Assembly (NCBI GenBank): GCA_965200115.1
Contig: OZ241336.1
Location: 4,030,001-4,094,000, forward strand
DNA: 64,000 nt
DNA from: JAPOUP01 sp026708635
GTDB lineage: Bacteria > Pseudomonadota > Alphaproteobacteria > Rhodobacterales > Rhodobacteraceae
Reading direction: 5' to 3'
Part shown: piece after piece, positions 1 to 10,126 of the stretch
Numbering within the stretch: the first letter of the stretch is position 1
Layout of the letters: each line of letters starts with the position of its first letter
Notes under the pieces: model-generated
What the model was told of the DNA's origin: nothing
Seen by the model: the letters and a program-made list of their open reading frames with translations, nothing else
Databases searched by the model: none
Translations under genes and position numbers: made by a program

Positions 1-2
1 CC

Positions 3-689
3 CATGCGGCGCTGGCGGGCGGCGGCGAAGACGGGTGCCTAGAAGACTTCAGGCTGGCGATCGACGCGTTGGCCTCCGTCACGGGCCAACGGCCGGATGA
101 GGAGCGACGCCGGCATCAGGAACGCGTGTTTCTGGCCATGGAGCCGGATACGCGCATCGGCGCAATCGGCGCTTTCCCGGCTGGGGGAGGCGCACTTCGC
201 TTCACCGTGCTAGGATTCTCCAACGGGGAAGGCGTGATGTCATTCTTGAATCGCGTCGGCTGGAATGGCCGCACGGCGGCAGTCTTCGACCCGCTTAGGC
301 GCCTTGAAACGCGAGGCTTTCTTGCCGGAATGCAACTTGGTGTCCAGTTGGACGTCACCGCCGCTGGCGTCGGGGTGCCGCTTGAAGTTCAGATTTTTTC
401 AGCCGCCACAATCTATGATGACACAGGATGGTTCAAGGAAAAGGGCAGCTGGAGCAAGTTAATGGACGGCCTGCGTGAGGAGGGTTTTGCCGATCCCACG
501 AAACTTCCGGAACTGAACAACTGGTCGTTTTCGGCCAAGCCCATTTTTGGCCGATCCGGAATCCTGCTGCTTCTTCAGCGGATTCACCATTTCGCGATTA
601 TGGTGAATGGTGAAGGCGTGCGCCGAATGAATGCCCATGTGTTTTTTCTGTTGTCGCGTTGGCCGCGCGATGCCAAAGGTTCCGGATAA
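3..689 (+). CDS. Unrecognised protein, 5'-truncated by the window edge (paralogue A)
   Basis: The reading frame is open from the first bases of the window, so the gene begins upstream; a TTG at 69 is only an internal possibility. About 228 residues are visible. I do not recognise the family. It is clearly a paralogue of the minus-strand gene at 2889-3989. Shared features, in order, are an R..L..L..G region, an aromatic GW.G motif after L.R, a beta-like LGVQLDV / LGLHFQV stretch, and a C-terminal signature R-I-H-H then about 13 residues then N-A-x-V-F-F-L. No signal peptide or membrane segment is evident. It ends about 40 bases before the IS at 731. Function unknown; enzyme-like soluble domain inferred only from the conserved His-His and beta pattern. 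Confidence 0.7.
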   Translation, partial: HAALAGGGEDGCLEDFRLAIDALASVTGQRPDEERRRHQERVFLAMEPDTRIGAIGAFPAGGGALRFTVLGFSNGEGVMSFLNRVGWNGRTAAVFDPLRRLETRGFLAGMQLGVQLDVTAAGVGVPLEVQIFSAATIYDDTGWFKEKGSWSKLMDGLREEGFADPTKLPELNNWSFSAKPIFGRSGILLLLQRIHHFAIMVNGEGVRRMNAHVFFLLSRWPRDAKGSG

Positions 690-730
690 CCACTGTCCCG
701 TTGATTTCACGGGGAAATCTCGTAACAAAC

Positions 731-746
731 CATGGAGCCTCTTGCA
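731..746. repeat. Left terminal inverted repeat of the IS
   Basis: CATGGAGCCTCTTGCA, an exact inverted match to 1964-1979; imperfect pairing continues inward to a shared CGCGGT. Confidence 0.85.
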
Positions 747-844
747 CAATTATCGCGGTTCCGGCGGCCGTGGCCAGCCTCCGGCGTCCGCCGGGGCGCC
801 TGAGCCGGGCGCGGCGGGCGTCCGGCGCTGCCGCTGGCGGGGTG

Positions 845-1834
845 TCAGACGTTGAGCCGCATCAGCCGGTGAACCGTCAGGGCCAGTATTCCGAAGAACG
901 GGTGGCAGGCAACCTTGGCGTGCCCGCGCACGCGGACATGGCGTCCCCCGTAGGAGTCCTTCAGGGCGGAGTTGACCCGCTCCACGCCGGGCGCTGCCGG
1001 TGGCGCGCGCGGTCGTGGCGGACGTGGCCCGCCCTGCGCCGGGCCAAGGCCTCCCCGGCGAGGCGCGCCCTGAGCGCCGCGTCCCGGCGGGGGTTGGCGT
1101 CGATTATCGCCACCCGCCCCGCCATGCGGGCGTGGGCGCCGATCTCCCGCGAGTCGCAGACCGCGTCCATGAGCCCGTAGCGGTGATCGACCCTCTCGGC
1201 GGTCATCCGGGCGAGCGGGATGGCGGCCTGGCTGTCGTGGAGCGACGCGGAGGTCAGGACGCGGCTCACCGGGACGTCGCCGTCGGCGGCGTCGATATGG
1301 AGCCTGTAGCCGCGCCAGCTCTCTTTGTATCCCTTCGCGTTCCGCTTGGTGCCCACGTCGCGGGCCTCTCCCGTCCGACGATCGCCGTGGAGTCCCGGGA
1401 GATGTGGCCGACGACCGAACCGTCATAGGCGGCCCTGACCAGCGCCCCGTGCACGCGCCCGTGCGGCCGGGTCTCCGCGAACCACGCGAAGGCGCGGGAG
1501 AACGTGGACTCGCTCGGCACCTCCGACACCCGGCGACCGGCCGCAAAGCCCGCGGCGTCGGATCGTACCCGAGCCGGTCGATCAGGGTCCGCGTGGTCGG
1601 GAGGTCCCACACCGCCCTGGCCGGGAGGGCCCGCGCCAGCGCGTTCCGGTCGGCGGGCGGGTACCCGACGCCGCGGTGGCCGTAATGGAGATGCCGCCCG
1701 ACCGGCGCGAGGCCCGGCACGGCGACGAACCGGCGGTGTATTTCGCCCAGCGGGCCGACCTCCCCGGCGAGGAACGGGAAAAGTTCCCCCTGGAACCGGT
1801 GCCAGGCCTCTGATACGAACTCTCCCACGGACAT
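845..1834 (-). pseudogene. Transposase, frameshifted
   Basis: Conserved transposase segments are spread over three reading frames. The start MSVGEFVSEAWHRFQGEL and the LP.TRTLIDRLGYD region lie in one frame. ESTFSRAFAWFAET and HISRDSTAI (first catalytic Asp) lie in a second. KGYKESWRGYRLHIDAADG, SASLHDSQAAIPLA and YGLMDAVCDSREI (second Asp) lie in a third. The last part, ERVNSALKDSYGGRHVRVRG (catalytic Glu), returns to the first. These are hallmarks of a DDE transposase of the IS4/IS5 superfamily. At least three frame changes mean it cannot make a full transposase. The ATG at 1834 lies inside a hairpin arm. Confidence 0.85.
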
Positions 1835-1896
1835 GGGGCCGTCTCCCCGTATGTTGTGGTTCTAACACCCCTTTAATACAGGAGGGACGGCTCCAT
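1833..1896 (-). promoter_or_regulatory. Inverted repeat covering the transposase start codon
   Basis: Arms at 1833-1845 and 1884-1896 pair 11 of 13 bases on the minus strand. The 3' arm contains the GGGGAG Shine-Dalgarno-like run and the ATG of the transposase. In several IS families such structures block translation of transcripts entering from outside. The remnant at 33000-33062 has the same arms pairing 13 of 13. Confidence 0.5.
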
Positions 1897-1963
1897 ATCC
1901 AGGCCGAGCCGTCGAAAAAAAGCCCGTTTCCCGGCGGGAAAAAACCGCTCGACCGCGGAGTTC

Positions 1964-1979
1964 TGCAAGAGGCTCCATG
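1964..1979. repeat. Right terminal inverted repeat of the IS
   Basis: TGCAAGAGGCTCCATG, the exact complement of 731-746, located 130 bases upstream of the transposase start. Confidence 0.85.
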
Positions 1980-2077
1980 ATCAATAAAGAAAACGCTTGC
2001 GGGGTGTCGCCGACCTGAACCGCCCAGGCCCGGAATTCATGCCCTCCAGCCGAGCCCCCATTTGGAGAGCCCCTACC

Positions 2078-2546
2078 ATGTTCACCGGCGAACCGGTCCC
2101 CGCGCAGGTCATGGAGCACTTGCAGACGTACACTCCTCTTCGCTGTATCGAATTCCGCAACGGTCACCGGCGCGTGAGGCGCTTCAGCTTCCAGAACCGG
2201 TCCACGGCATGGCGTTCGCCCAACTGGCGTGGGCGAGTCTGCGCGACATCGGGACCTGCCGGCGCGCCCAGGCCAGTAGGCCGCCGCGGATCGGATGCCG
2301 CGACCCGAAACGCGGCAGGAGCCTGGTCTTCCTTACCGGAAACCTCGACCTGCCAGCCAGGACGGTCGCGGATATCCACGGTTCCAGATAGCAGGTGGAA
2401 TCGCTTTCAGGTGGATCTGGCAAAACCTGCGCATAAGTTCGTTCCCGGGCATCTCGGCCAATGCCTTGAAGAGCCGGATTCGGATCTCCGTCCACATGCT
2501 CCTCGCCATCATCAGGAAAAGGTACAGGTGCAACTCCGGACGCTAG
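2078..2546 (+). pseudogene. IS4-family transposase fragment (DUF4372-type), internally deleted and frameshifted
   Basis: The N-terminal part begins with ATG at 2078: MFTGEPVPAQVMEHLQTYT, then CIEFRNGHRRVRRFSFQN, matching the DUF4372 domain that opens many IS4-family transposases. After a frame change it continues as VHGMAFAQLAWASLRDI, also typical of that domain. From about 2400 the C-terminal signature FRWIWQNLRISSFPGISANA followed by LAIIRKRYR appears in another frame. The central catalytic part is missing, about 250 residues shorter than usual. No terminal repeats were found. It lies directly beside the IS at 731-1979, so this spot has been hit repeatedly. Confidence 0.7.
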
Positions 2547-2888
2547 GTGCTTCTCAGCATACCCAGAACCTCTCCACATTCGCCACGTCCTTTTACATAC
2601 ACCCCGACATCGGGATGGTGGGGCCTCTCAGGTTCGCGATCATCGCGACGTCAAGCTCTCGGAGGAGCGGATTATCTTTCCAGAGCCGCATAACGCGTGG
2701 CGCGAGTCGGTTCTACACATGCTGCAGCAAGGCAAGCGGACCCGTTGTCCGTTTCCGGGGAAATCCGAACCGGTCAGCAAAACCGTCGCCAAGCAACGCG
2801 CAGGAAAGCCAATCGCTCCATTCATCATCGTCTTCCTTATAGCGTCGGCGTGAATCTGGCTTTCTGTCGCGACCCGGCACCCGTCTAT
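2547..2888. other. Non-coding gap, no recognisable gene
   Basis: Short open frames exist on both strands, but none resembles a known protein or has a convincing start. It may hold further decayed IS4-type sequence. Confidence 0.4.
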
Positions 2889-3989
2889 CTACCGCTTACC
2901 GGGCCGCATGGACATCGCCAGAAAGAAAACGTAAGCATTTACTGGCCCCACGCGGTCACCAACGATCGACAACTTGATGTGATGGATGCCGCGCACCAAC
3001 ATGATGGGCCCGGCCTCGGACAGCAGTGTGGCCGTTCCGTTCGACCACTTGAGCAATTCCTCAAGTTTGCCGGAAAGCGCCAATTCCCGCTCACCTATCG
3101 CCTCGATCGCAGGCGCCCAGTGGCTTATGTCTTTCAGCCAGTCGGTTTCATGGACATAGACGCTCAGTCCCAATTCTGGCCCAAGTCCGTTCGCACTGAC
3201 CTGGAAGTGGAGACCAAGATAGACAAAGGCCCCTCGTTCATCGAGAAACGAGACCATCTCGCCAACCGCCGAGGCATCACCCGTCCAGCCGGCTCGTTCA
3301 AGATATGACGTTACTTCATCCGCGGTCGTGAAATCCGTCGCGACGGTCCGTATCACCCTTTCCCTTGACGGGCACGTGCCGACTCTCCTGATGCGTCGAT
3401 TCGAAGGCAGCGTCTCGTACAGGCAATCAAGTGCCCGGCGTTCCGCTGGATCATGGCTCCAGCCGCAGGCGGAGATCAAAGCGTCGTGGACCGTATCTAG
3501 CTCCCGAAACCGCCCTGCACCGCCAGTCAGCACGTCGCCTTCAGGATACAGAAACATGCCCGGATCCGTCCGTGCCGCGTCCTCGTCGATCTCGAATTCA
3601 AGCCCCATCTTCCTGCCGACGACGCGGCGCAAGATGGAGGTCTCCCGATCTGTCTTATCCAATATCGATGCAAGGCGTGCCAACGACGGGTCGGTGCCTT
3701 CCACATTTCCTGCGTTCTGGAAATACTTGGCCGTCAGGCTACCTCCAACCAGCGAAACGCCGAAATTCGCCCGCGGCTCGGGAACGTGCAGCGGAACCTC
3801 GAGGCCGAATGGAAACGCCGCCGTTGTTACCGGCACTTGAGCTGCGCGGTCAAGCAGACGCCAAAGCGCCGGCCCGTCGAGAACCCGGGGGGAGATGTGC
3901 GGCCGGAGCCGTGCCAGCAGATGGCCCATGGATTCCGCCACGGGAGCCAGGCACCTTTCCGTGCGGGCCCAGTCCGGATTCAAGCTCAT
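2889..3989 (-). CDS. Unrecognised 366-residue protein (paralogue B)
   Basis: Complete frame from ATG at 3989, preceded by a GGGGGA purine run. Family not recognised. The N-terminal third has no obvious motif. The middle has an FEIDEDAARTDPGMFLYPEG stretch. The C-terminal half parallels the truncated protein at 3-689: YLERAGWTG, LGLHFQVSANG.GPELGLSVY, LEELLKW, then the terminal signature RGIHHIKL (about 333-340) and NAYVFFL (351-357). No signal peptide, membrane span or cofactor motif is visible. The gene faces away from the small plus-strand gene at 4089 and converges on IS relics at its 3' side. Function unknown; the duplicated arrangement suggests an accessory, possibly biosynthetic, role, which is inference only. 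Confidence 0.75.
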   Translation of the reverse strand: MSLNPDWARTERCLAPVAESMGHLLARLRPHISPRVLDGPALWRLLDRAAQVPVTTAAFPFGLEVPLHVPEPRANFGVSLVGGSLTAKYFQNAGNVEGTDPSLARLASILDKTDRETSILRRVVGRKMGLEFEIDEDAARTDPGMFLYPEGDVLTGGAGRFRELDTVHDALISACGWSHDPAERRALDCLYETLPSNRRIRRVGTCPSRERVIRTVATDFTTADEVTSYLERAGWTGDASAVGEMVSFLDERGAFVYLGLHFQVSANGLGPELGLSVYVHETDWLKDISHWAPAIEAIGERELALSGKLEELLKWSNGTATLLSEAGPIMLVRGIHHIKLSIVGDRVGPVNAYVFFLAMSMRPGKR

Positions 3990-4088
3990 CTGCCATCCCC
4001 CTGACCTGCCCGGCGCTCGTCAAGGCGGCACGGGCTGCTGATATGGATACATCCCACATCCACACAGGAAAGTCATGCCGTTTCTTGA

Positions 4089-4376
4089 ATGACATCGTCC
4101 GATGACCGGCGCCGGGTTGAACTCCCCTCAGAGATGCGGAAATTGATCGCCTTTGATCTCTTCGACGATGCCGAACGCGGGGATCTCGAACGTCGGCTGA
4201 CCGAGACCGAAAATGCGGTCGCCCGTGAAACGAGGGCGGGCGGCCATGATGTTTTCGGGAAGCTGCCCGCGAACAAGCGGGCCGTCTACAGGGAGGTGAT
4301 CGACCTGATTTATGCGTGTTCGGCGAACCCGGCGACGGTCAAGGCTCTCGTTGACCGTATCCTGGAACGGTTATGA
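4089..4376 (+). CDS. Small hypothetical protein, 95 residues
   Basis: Starts at ATG 4089, with an alternative ATG at 4134. Codon third positions are GC-rich over the whole length, which favours real coding. The product is charged and helical-looking, with an acidic/basic stretch ERGDLERRLTETENAVARE in the first half and LPANKRAVYREVIDLIYACS in the second. No domain recognised. It is divergent from the 366-residue gene, with a 99-base gap that could hold promoters for both. Confidence 0.5.
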   Translation: MTSSDDRRRVELPSEMRKLIAFDLFDDAERGDLERRLTETENAVARETRAGGHDVFGKLPANKRAVYREVIDLIYACSANPATVKALVDRILERL

Positions 4377-4679
4377 TCCTATGAAATTGCGCGAGGGTGG
4401 CGCTGCGGGGCATTCGGACTCCATCATTGCTTTAAGGAACGTTGCTAAGGCGCCAATGAAGATGCTGTCAGCCCAAGGCGATCAGCGCACGGGGAACCTT
4501 TCCATATATTGTTGAGATCGCACTGGCCCCACCATTTTGCGACAGGTTTTCCGCCAGCGATAGGACCGGCGCTGATGAGCACCTGATTAATGGTTTGATC
4601 AAGGTCGTTCTCCGAAGATTTTCGGAATGAATAGCCTTGGCTTTTGGTTGTTTGAAAGATAGAGTCCTGATTTCCCTGT
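4377..4679. other. Non-coding gap
   Basis: No supported gene. The sequence is less GC-rich than its surroundings, and short frames on both strands look incidental. Confidence 0.4.
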
Positions 4680-4705
4680 GAAAAAGAGGCGGCCCGAAGG
4701 CCGCC
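4680..4705 (-). terminator. Rho-independent terminator (minus strand)
   Basis: On the minus strand GGCGGCC-TTCG-GGCCGCC (4688-4705), a 7-base GC stem with a stable TTCG tetraloop, is followed by a run of five T residues. This would end transcripts coming leftward from lipA or from an independent transcript in 4706-5178. Confidence 0.75.
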
Positions 4706-5178
4706 CCGCGCATGGCCGTTAAGTCGGGTCAACCGCTTCCTTCCGCGCAGCCTAAGCCGGTGTCGCTCCAAGTCCTGCCGTTGCCGGTGCATTCTCGCTC
4801 CCGAGCGGCAATGCGGGTCGCGTAGCCTCTCGGATCGGCGAAGCACCCTGTGTTGGATGGGTGAAGTCCGAGGTTGGGAGTTGGCGGGCAACGGGCTGGC
4901 CGTGCGCGTCAAGGTGCGCCCGTGTTAGCCGCCGTCGGCTACCCGTCGCAGGTGGTACCATGCGCGAGGGTGCGGTGTATGTCGGCGCCACCCATGTTCA
5001 CGATATGGTTTGTGACCCCGACTCACCACGCAGATAAGGAAGATGGGGAACATCCCGATAGGTTACCGGACCGTGCACCGATTGAGGGACACGGTTATTG
5101 GCACAGTATGAAACCCGCGAGGTGACTACCTCGGCGCATCAGGCCTTAACTTCGGCGACCGGAGGCGACGGCTGGGAT
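4706..5178 (-). other. lipA 3' region, possible small RNA
   Basis: 473 bases separate the lipA stop from the terminator. The best open frame (minus strand, ending at 4752) has no coding-like third-position bias and no recognisable motifs. A long transcribed but untranslated stretch ending in a strong terminator could be an RNA gene. I checked by eye for tmRNA, 6S, SRP and RNase P landmark motifs and found none. Structure prediction was not possible here. Confidence 0.3.
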
Positions 5179-6141
5179 TTACTCAGCCGGTTCGAATTTC
5201 CCGGCCCGAACTGATCGAAGGCGCGAGAAATCTTCACCCGCATGATAGCTCGAACGGGTGAGCGGGGTTGCGGAAACCATCAGGAAACCCTTTCCGTAAG
5301 CTGCCCGCTCGTAACTCTCGAACTCGTTCGGCGTAACGAAGCGGTCAACTCGGTGGTGACGTGGTGTCGGCTGCAGATATTGCCCGACGGTCAGAAAATC
5401 CACGTTCGCCGTCCGCAGATCATCCATAACCTGCAGAACGCTCTGCCGATCCTCTCCGAGGCCAACCATGATACCTGACTTGGTGAACATCGATCGGTCA
5501 AGTTCCTTGACGCGCTGTAAGAGACGTAACGAATGAAAATAACGCGCTCCGGGACGGACGGACGGATATAGTCCCGGGACGGTCTCGAGATTATGGTTGA
5601 AAACATCCGGTCTCGAGTCAACGACGGTTTCAAGCGCGGCCGGTTCGCATTTCAGGAAATCCGGCACCAGAATCTCGATCGTGGTCACCGGCGATTTCCT
5701 CCGCACGGCCCGGACTGTCCGGGCGAAATGCTCCGCTCCGCCATCTTCCAGATCGTCGCGGTCAACGCTGGTAATCACCACGTGGTTTAGGCGGAGCCTG
5801 CTTACGGCATCGGCGACCCGCCCGGGCTCAAAGACATCGAGATTGTCCGGCCTTCCCGTCGCAACATTGCAGAAAGTGCAGCCGCGGGTGCAGATACTGC
5901 CCATTATCATCATCGTTGCGTGACCTTGGGACCAGCATTCACCGACGTTCGGGCAGCCGGCCTCCTCACAGACCGTCACCAGCGAATGATCTCGCATGAT
6001 CCTTTTGGTCGCCAGATATTCGGGTGAATTCGGTGCCTTGACCCTGATCCAGGCCGGCTTCCTAGGCTGGGGGTTTACCGGTCGGTGTGCCTTTTCGGGG
6101 TGGCGCTGTTGGGGTTTTCGCAGGTCGCGCACTTGATCCAT
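5179..6141 (-). CDS. lipA: Lipoyl synthase
   Basis: Radical-SAM enzyme that inserts two sulfurs into octanoyl groups on lipoyl-dependent enzymes such as pyruvate and 2-oxoglutarate dehydrogenases. With the start at ATG 6141 (preceded by GGAAGG) it is 320 residues, normal for the family. The auxiliary cluster motif CEEAGCPNVGEC puts cysteines at about 58, 63 and 69. The radical-SAM motif CTRGCTFC puts cysteines at about 84, 88 and 91. The C-terminal RSSYHAGEDF supplies the conserved Ser ligand. An upstream ATG at 6204 would add 21 poorly conserved residues. No lipB neighbour is seen. Confidence 0.96.
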   Translation of the reverse strand: MDQVRDLRKPQQRHPEKAHRPVNPQPRKPAWIRVKAPNSPEYLATKRIMRDHSLVTVCEEAGCPNVGECWSQGHATMMIMGSICTRGCTFCNVATGRPDNLDVFEPGRVADAVSRLRLNHVVITSVDRDDLEDGGAEHFARTVRAVRRKSPVTTIEILVPDFLKCEPAALETVVDSRPDVFNHNLETVPGLYPSVRPGARYFHSLRLLQRVKELDRSMFTKSGIMVGLGEDRQSVLQVMDDLRTANVDFLTVGQYLQPTPRHHRVDRFVTPNEFESYERAAYGKGFLMVSATPLTRSSYHAGEDFSRLRSVRAGKFEPAE

Positions 6142-6286
6142 CCTTCCGGAACGCAGACGCTGGATAGGCCTACAGCCCACCTCCGGCAAGTCAATTCGTT
6201 CCATGAAGGCGATTCCATGTCACACGGACCAAGATTCGCGTTGCGCGCTCGGGAACACGGATTAGAATGATTCCGGATAGCGGCTT

Positions 6287-6295
6287 TGCTATGAT
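6287..6295 (+). promoter_or_regulatory. Possible extended -10 promoter of katG
   Basis: TTTGCTATGAT resembles an extended -10 (TGnTATGAT) 58 bases before the katG start. No good -35 is seen at the expected distance. No OxyR site could be identified by eye. Confidence 0.3.
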
Positions 6296-6352
6296 GAACC
6301 GATTTCCCGCCGGTTAACCGGTTCGGGCAACACTACATCTCCGGAGAGGAAT

Positions 6353-8545
<2,193 letters not shown>

Positions 8546-9063
8546 GATCTCGCTACCGCGGTCATTGCATTCACCGCATCGTCGTAGCCGACCGGAAACG
8601 GATCGGCTGCGCGACGCTTGGCGACACCCGGGAAGATCACCGAGCCGCATCCAGCAGCCTGGATCATCTCGGTAACTTCCGCACGGACCGACTCGCGATT
8701 CGGTCGAAGTTCTTTCCGCGGGAAAGTCTGTGCGTGCCAGTTGCATCTGGCCATGGATCTTTGGCGGACGTAAGATTCCGGCTGGAGATCGGTGTAGACG
8801 AGTTGCCGAAGGTGCCGGCCGAATGCCAGGCTTTCTTCTGGCATCGGGGTCGCCCGGACTTCGCCGGATTTGCGACCTGAGCGGGTTCAAGCCCAGACCC
8901 GAAAGCCGTGATTTCCGTATGGTGAGCCACGGTCCTCCTTTCCTTGGGCACGGATTGAATCACGAACGTCAGCTACCGCTCCGCGCTGGCACTTGGATTC
9001 GTGGAAAAACGGCATTATGCTTTTGAGCGATTACGTACGCGGCGATAGCCGGAATGCTCCGGC
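8546..9063. other. Non-coding gap after katG
   Basis: 518 bases with no supported gene. Open frames on either strand are compositional and match nothing I know. No clear terminator hairpin was found. Confidence 0.4.
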
Positions 9064-9864
9064 ATGTCGGTGTTATCGGGGGCGAAAGAACTGGCCGTTT
9101 TCGGAAAAATTCTTGGCAGTGCCGCGGGTTTTGCCATTGGTGGACCGCTTGGCGCCATCGCCGGATTGGCGCTGGGGCATGTCATGGACAAACGTGGTCC
9201 GCGGCCCGCCACGCAACCGGCGACTCAAGGTCGCGATGGCCCCTGGAGCCGTTCGAACGTCGATGTTCAGGCAGCTTTCGCGGTGGCGTTCGTTACCCTC
9301 GCCGCAAAGCTCAGCAAGGCAGATGGCCGGGTAACCCGCGATGAAATCGACGCCCTTAAGCGCGTTGTATCGTTTCCCGAGGAGGCGAAGGAAGAGGTTG
9401 GCGCGATTTTCAATGCCGCCAAAGCGGACGCAATCGGCTTTGAACCCTATGCAAGGCAGATAAAGACAATCGTTCGCGGCGACAAGACCATGCTGGAACA
9501 GATTCTTGCCGGCCTCGTCCAGATCGCCGCCGCGGACGGCACCTACCATAGCGGCGAGCGGAGCTTCATTGACCGCGTCGCGCGGGAATTCGGATTTTCG
9601 CCAGAACAATGCAAGCGTATCGAACGCACATACATTCCCGATGCAGTCACGGATGCCGGAGACCCGTATGGTATTTTAGGCGTAAGCCGTGACGCGACAG
9701 ATGAAGAAATCCGCAAGGCCTATCGCGGCATCGTCAAAAACTTCCACCCCGACCGACTGGAGGCAAAGGGGCTGCCTGACGAATTCCGTAGGCTTGGTGC
9801 AAGGAAAACCTCCGAAGCGAACATTGCCTATGGTCAGATCAAGAAAGAGCGAGGACTGTCCTGA
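9064..9864 (+). CDS. djlA: TerB/DnaJ-domain co-chaperone, DjlA-like
   Basis: 266 residues in the DjlA arrangement. A Gly-rich hydrophobic N-terminal stretch (about residues 10-40, GSAAGFAIGGPLGAIAGLAL) could anchor it in the inner membrane. A TerB-like helical domain occupies roughly 65-180, with repeated acidic Lys-Ala-Asp-Gly / Ala-Ala-Asp-Gly turns. A C-terminal J-domain occupies about 200-262, with the HPD motif at 228-230, which stimulates DnaK ATPase. Length is normal for DjlA. It stands alone between katG and a convergent methyltransferase gene. The exact orthology to E. coli djlA is inferred from the domain order. Confidence 0.88.
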   Translation: MSVLSGAKELAVFGKILGSAAGFAIGGPLGAIAGLALGHVMDKRGPRPATQPATQGRDGPWSRSNVDVQAAFAVAFVTLAAKLSKADGRVTRDEIDALKRVVSFPEEAKEEVGAIFNAAKADAIGFEPYARQIKTIVRGDKTMLEQILAGLVQIAAADGTYHSGERSFIDRVAREFGFSPEQCKRIERTYIPDAVTDAGDPYGILGVSRDATDEEIRKAYRGIVKNFHPDRLEAKGLPDEFRRLGARKTSEANIAYGQIKKERGLS

Positions 9865-9972
9865 ACGGCGGCCTGACATGGGCGCAAGGGATCTGTCGGC
9901 GTCTGTCGGGCCATGCGTGATTGAGGAAAGTCCGTCGTCCAGGCGGAACCTCACTGGCCGGGAAGACGGTTT

Positions 9973-9988
9973 CGGTCATATGTGACCG
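9973..9988. repeat. Short inverted repeat
   Basis: CGGTCA-TATG-TGACCG, a perfect 6-base stem, lies between the convergent djlA and MttB-family genes. No T-run follows, so terminator function is unproven. Confidence 0.3.
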
Positions 9989-10126
9989 GGGTTTCGTCCG
10001 GATTCAGGCTGTCACGCTTATGTAAGTCGAAATCCCGCCGATGAGACGCCCCATGGACGGCGGAAAACCGTTGCGTCCCAGCGCGTTGGATGGAAGAGGA
10101 GACGGATTGGCGACTGGAAGTTCCGG

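Larger units (their letters stand above)
731..1979 (-). mobile_element. Decayed insertion sequence with terminal inverted repeats (IS4/IS5-superfamily DDE type)
   Basis: A 16-base inverted repeat, CATGGAGCCTCTTGCA at 731-746 and its exact complement at 1964-1979, bounds a transposase relic. If the element proper starts at GAGCCTC (735-1975, about 1.24 kb), both ends are flanked by CATG, compatible with a 4-base target duplication, although CATG is itself palindromic. The interior is more GC-rich than its neighbours. A 145-base leader between the right end and the transposase start includes a hairpin. A partial copy of the same leader lies at 32928-33112. The DDE-transposase family assignment rests on remembered motif similarity; the exact IS family is uncertain. 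Confidence 0.85.

Noticed and set aside
4752..4991. 79-residue minus-strand frame before the terminator
   Set aside because: Third codon positions show no GC bias, it contains no recognisable motif and its start has no ribosome-binding site.
9920..9960. GAGGAAAGTCCG resembles conserved region I of RNase P RNA
   Set aside because: The flanking stems and the later ACAGAA-type conserved regions are missing in the 200 bases that follow, so it is a chance match.
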